Positions 31,204-32,744 of a DNA stretch of 32,744 bases are shown here, one piece after another. Made by a program: the position numbers and the translations under genes. The first letter of the stretch is position 1, and every line of letters starts with the position of its first letter. The notes beneath the pieces were generated by a model. That model was not told where the DNA came from. It saw nothing but the letters and a program-made list of their open reading frames with translations, and did not search any database. Origin of the DNA: DASRCB01 sp035653295 (GTDB lineage: Bacteria > Acidobacteriota > Terriglobia > Bryobacterales > Bryobacteraceae); assembly GCA_035653295.1 (NCBI GenBank), contig DASRCB010000181.1:1-32744 (forward strand), in the 5' to 3' direction.

Positions 31204-32744
31204 TCAGCTTTCCCTCAGCGGCGTCATCGGATCTCCGCGCACCACCCGTATGGCTGGAACCAGAATGGCCAGTGCGGCGACCGCGGCGAGCGTTGGGAGG
31301 ATCGTGGCCACGATCACAGGATCCAGTCCGCTCGCGCCGTAGAGCAAGCTTTCGAGCATGCGGCCAACCCAGTAAACGCCCGCCACGCCAAGGCCGAGCC
31401 CCAGCCCGACAACGGCTATGCTCTGGCGGAAGATGAGGCGGACCAGCAGCGCGGGCCTGGCCCCCAGGGCCATGCGAACCGCGAACTCGCGGCGGCGCTC
31501 GGCAACCGCATAGGACACGACGCCGTAAATTCCAAACGCCGCCAGCAGAAGCGCCACGGCGGCGAAGGTGGTCAGCAGCGCGGCGGTGATCCGGTGGTTG
31601 GCGATGGAGTCGCGGATGACCTCGCCCATCGGCTTGATCAGGTCCAGCGCGGCTTCCGGATCCACTGCCGCCAGTTCGCGCCGCACCCGGGACACGATGT
31701 CCGCCTCAGGAAGCGAGGAGCGGATGACCAGCGACTGTTTCGTCAGCGGCTCACCGAAAGTGCTGAGAGGCGCGATCACCTCGGCGCGCGCCGGCTGCTC
31801 GAGCCCCGACTGGCGCACGTCGCGCATCACGCCCACCACCGTGAACCAGTCCTTCGACGAGTAGCGCACCCGGTAACCGATCGGATTGCGGTCTTTCCAA
31901 AGCTGCCTGGCCATGGTCTGGTTGATGATCACGGCGTGGTTTCGGCCGGCCATCTCCTCGGGCAGGAACGCACGCCCGCGGACGATGGGAATCCGCATGG
32001 CCGCAAAATAATCGCCGGTGATCCAGCGGTTCTCCGCGAAGAACGAGGGCGAGTGCGGCGGCAAGCCCTCCACCTCGACGTCGCTGTTGAATCCGTAATT
32101 CTGAACCGGGAGCTCGTTGATGGCCGCGGCGGCCTGCACTCCGGGCAGAGATCGGACGCGGCGCACGGCTTCTTCATAAAACGACGCGATGCGTTCGGGG
32201 GCGGTGTAGACCGAGATCGGCAGCTCGATGCGCATGGTGAGCAGGTGAGAGGTGTCGATGCCGACGTCGATCGAGGTCAGATTGCGGAAGCTGCGGATGA
32301 GCGCGCCGGCGCCGCCGAGCAGGGCCACGGCGCAGGCGATCTGCGCCACCACGAGACTCTGCCGCAGACGCATTCCCCGCCGGCCCATACCGGAGCGGTT
32401 GTTCTCGCGCAGGAATTGCTCGAGCTCGCTTGCATTTTCGTGGAAGGCCGTGGTCAGTCCGAAAACGAGGGCGCCGCACAGCGTCACAGCGACAGTGAAC
32501 AGCACCAGACGCCAGTCCAGGGTGAGGAAGAACGCATGCGGCAGATTGTCGCGATAGATCCAGAGCAGCAGGCGCACGCCGCCGATGCCCACGGCAATGC
32601 CGGCAATGCAGCCGGCTGAGGCGAGCACCAGGCTTTCTGTCAGATGCTGGCGAACCTGGCGAAACCGGGAGGCGCCCAGCGCCGACCGCACCGCGTACTC
32701 GCGGCGGCGGCTCGCGTACCGCGACAGCATCATGCTCGCGACAT
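31204..32744 (-). CDS. ADOP-type ABC transporter permease, partial at window end
   Basis: The 513 residues visible are the C-terminal part of a second large permease; its start lies beyond position 32744. The first visible segment (ASMMLSRYASRRREYAVRSALGASR) is the cytoplasmic loop of the first FtsX unit. A complete second MacB_PCD-FtsX unit follows, with RRREFAVRMALGARPALL and the terminal RVVRGDPMTPLRES. This is the same ADOP class as the gene at 25374-27848, but the sequences differ widely, so it is a separate family member and not a recent copy. The C-terminus is complete. Confidence 0.92.
   Translation of the reverse strand, partial: VASMMLSRYASRRREYAVRSALGASRFRQVRQHLTESLVLASAGCIAGIAVGIGGVRLLLWIYRDNLPHAFFLTLDWRLVLFTVAVTLCGALVFGLTTAFHENASELEQFLRENNRSGMGRRGMRLRQSLVVAQIACAVALLGGAGALIRSFRNLTSIDVGIDTSHLLTMRIELPISVYTAPERIASFYEEAVRRVRSLPGVQAAAAINELPVQNYGFNSDVEVEGLPPHSPSFFAENRWITGDYFAAMRIPIVRGRAFLPEEMAGRNHAVIINQTMARQLWKDRNPIGYRVRYSSKDWFTVVGVMRDVRQSGLEQPARAEVIAPLSTFGEPLTKQSLVIRSSLPEADIVSRVRRELAAVDPEAALDLIKPMGEVIRDSIANHRITAALLTTFAAVALLLAAFGIYGVVSYAVAERRREFAVRMALGARPALLVRLIFRQSIAVVGLGLGLGVAGVYWVGRMLESLLYGASGLDPVIVATILPTLAAVAALAILVPAIRVVRGDPMTPLRES

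Noticed and set aside
31123..32619. A 498-codon open frame on the + strand
   Set aside because: Antisense to the second ADOP permease, with no domain pattern and many Arg/Gly/His.
1..32744. tRNA, CRISPR, prophage or insertion sequence
   Set aside because: No array of direct repeats, transposase or integrase was seen, and no tRNA-like CCA/anticodon fold stood out by eye in the gaps.

Overview
This is a high-GC window (roughly 63-66% by eye) of gene-dense bacterial chromosome. The content fits an acidobacterium of the Solibacter/Bryobacter type. It has two very large FtsX/MacB-type permeases with no ATPase partner (the ADOP class, expanded in Acidobacteria), tandem DGPF/YCII genes, Tat-exported Gfo/Idh oxidoreductases, and small hairpin repeats between genes. 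The taxonomic call is inference; no rRNA or tRNA was seen.

Region 1 (1-8882, + strand) is the distal half of a flagellar operon: the end of flgE, then fliN, fliO, fliP, fliQ, fliR, flhB, flhA, flhF, fliA, a second longer SpoA-domain switch protein, and a membrane-anchored coiled-coil/HTH protein in the position of Bacillus SwrB. Nearly every junction overlaps by 4-20 bp, which implies translational coupling. fliM/fliL are not next to fliN, and flhG is not next to flhF.

Region 2 (8860-13294, - strand) reads in transcription order: rpsA (ribosomal protein S1), an ECF sigma factor, an anti-sigma-like zinc-finger protein with a C-terminal HEAT-like part, and a secreted protein of two PDZ domains. 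A perfect 12-bp inverted repeat lies upstream of rpsA.

Region 3 (13295-18681): a possible PilZ-like protein (+), then a four-gene - strand envelope/exopolysaccharide operon (PEP-CTERM-type polysaccharide deacetylase, methyltransferase, family 2 glycosyltransferase, DUF218 protein), then a + strand pair made of a cytochrome b and a Tat-exported molybdopterin oxidoreductase. Two 39-bp hairpin repeats separate the two operons.

Region 4 (18704-24490): a TetR regulator divergent from a class C beta-lactamase-like hydrolase with a palindrome across both promoters, a 57-residue cysteine-rich protein, a secreted Gfo/Idh/MocA oxidoreductase, and the hybrid malic enzyme MaeB.

Region 5 (24603-32744): two tandem DGPF/YCII genes coupled to an ADOP permease, an amidohydrolase whose start codon overlaps that of a divergent SnoaL-like gene, an SGNH/GDSL hydrolase, a probable ribbon-helix-helix regulator with a palindrome inside its own promoter, and a second ADOP permease cut by the window end.

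No stretch over 300 bp lacks a gene. The longest gaps are 13030-13294 and 16985-17179, and both hold inverted repeats. I saw no CRISPR array, transposase, integrase or prophage gene.
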